Positions 30,932 to 31,540 of a DNA stretch of 31,540 nucleotides are shown piece by piece. Position 1 is the stretch's first letter. Every line of letters starts with the position of its first letter. Made by a program: the position numbers and the translations under genes. The notes below the pieces were generated by a model. It was not told the DNA's origin and ran no database searches. It worked only from the letters and a program-made list of their open reading frames with translations. This stretch comes from FEN-987 sp035524675. Lineage in GTDB: Archaea > Thermoproteota > Bathyarchaeia > 40CM-2-53-6. The DNA lies in contig DATKOK010000066.1 in the NCBI GenBank assembly GCA_035524675.1, positions 1-31,540 on the forward strand, given 5' to 3'.

Positions 30932-31540
30932 AGAACCAATCCAGACAAGGTTTATTGCATCTTCAGAACAGAACTACGCAGCTAAGAGGAGTGAAATAAC
31001 CTCGCGCATCGTACACATTTCCGACTTACATTTCGGCCCCGAATTCCAGACTTCTGTATTCGAACAGGCTGTTGACGAGATCAACAACATTGAACCAGAC
31101 GTCCTAGTGGCCTCAGGCGACTTGACCGAGAACGGACTGGTATCGCAATACCGCAGCGCAAAACGTTCACTGGACACCATCAAGTGTAAGAAGAGAGTTT
31201 TCTGCAGCGGCAACCATGACTATCGATCAACAGGCTACCTGCTCTTCAAAGAATTCTTCCCCGGCAAGCCCGTACTGAAGGAGGACGGAATTGTCTTCGC
31301 AGTAATCAGCACGGCGCGACCTGAACGAAACGAAGGTGAAGTGGGCCACCGACAAGTGCTTTGGCTCGACGAGACATTCAGAAAGTACAAGCGACTCACA
31401 AAGATCGCAGTCATACACCACCACTTGATCCAAGTCCCCGACACGGGACCTGACAACATTCCAGTAATTGACGCCGGCGACACTCTCAGAACCATAATCG
31501 AAAGCAAAGTACGTCTCGTCCTAGGCGGACATAGACACAG
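30918..31540 (+). CDS. Calcineurin-like metallophosphoesterase, 3' partial
   Basis: This dimetal phosphoesterase has all early motifs: HISDLHFG, VASGDLTENG, CSGNHDYR, AVIHHHLI and finally GGHRHR at the window edge, where it is cut. The frame is open, but the only standard start codon is GTG at 30918, which overlaps the isomerase by 14 bases and adds 30 poorly motivated residues. A TATA-like GTTTATTG (30950-30957) and GAGGA (30986-30990) instead point to a start near ATA 30996, which gives ITSRIVHISDLH, a natural N-terminus. ATA is a rare start codon, so a base error there is possible. The substrate (nucleotide, protein or cyclic nucleotide) is unknown. Confidence 0.9.
   Translation, partial: METIEEPIQTRFIASSEQNYAAKRSEITSRIVHISDLHFGPEFQTSVFEQAVDEINNIEPDVLVASGDLTENGLVSQYRSAKRSLDTIKCKKRVFCSGNHDYRSTGYLLFKEFFPGKPVLKEDGIVFAVISTARPERNEGEVGHRQVLWLDETFRKYKRLTKIAVIHHHLIQVPDTGPDNIPVIDAGDTLRTIIESKVRLVLGGHRH

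Noticed and set aside
1..31540. Mobile elements, CRISPR arrays or viral genes
   Set aside because: No transposase, integrase, terminal repeats, regularly spaced repeats or capsid-like genes were seen. The region reads as stable chromosomal backbone.

Overview
The window is archaeal chromosomal DNA. A group II chaperonin (thermosome), a DRG-type GTPase with a TGS domain, an RPA-like OB-fold protein, a family-5 uracil-DNA glycosylase and TATA-box promoters with very short leaders all point to archaea. The compact trp operon, mid-range base composition and a heterotrophic sugar cluster would suit a Thermoproteota/TACK lineage (for example Bathyarchaeia- or Nitrososphaeria-related). That placement is an inference from gene content, not a measured phylogeny. 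No tRNA, rRNA, CRISPR array or insertion sequence was seen. Genes are packed tightly, and convergent pairs often end within a few bases of each other.

Layout. 1-3443: the end of a very large secreted or surface protein with a PEF-CTERM-like sorting tail. 3450-6758 (minus): a three-gene ABC-2 exporter operon. 6832-7389 (minus): a PduO-type cobalamin adenosyltransferase. 7390-7650: a divergent control region with hairpins, a pair of TRP-box-like palindromes, a TATA box and a strong ribosome-binding site. 7656-14064: a complete seven-gene tryptophan operon in the order E-G-D-C-F-B-A. 14066-15528 (minus): a zinc-ribbon protein, a family-5 uracil-DNA glycosylase and a small membrane-anchored protein. 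15688-17358: thermosome, followed by a hairpin terminator. 17442-20441 (minus): DRG GTPase, an 84-residue unknown and a P5C-type aldehyde dehydrogenase. 20665-23094: small unknowns, an OB-fold protein and a four-helix membrane protein. 23244-25234: a BadF/GlcNAc-type kinase, an unknown and a membrane-anchored thioredoxin. 25467-30931: a carbohydrate block with an MFS carrier, a xylose-isomerase-like TIM barrel, an FGGY kinase and a fucose-isomerase-like enzyme. 30918-31540: a metallophosphoesterase cut by the window edge.

How the parts fit. The trp operon can make tryptophan from chorismate without further genes, and its upstream DNA looks regulated. The carbohydrate block contains an importer candidate, an aldose-ketose isomerase, a ketose kinase and a TIM-barrel epimerase/isomerase, which together could feed an unidentified pentose or deoxyhexose into central metabolism. 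The most notable sequence-level oddity is the start of trpE. A well-placed TATA box and Shine-Dalgarno lead to an ATG that is one base out of frame with the rest of trpE, next to a TTTT run.
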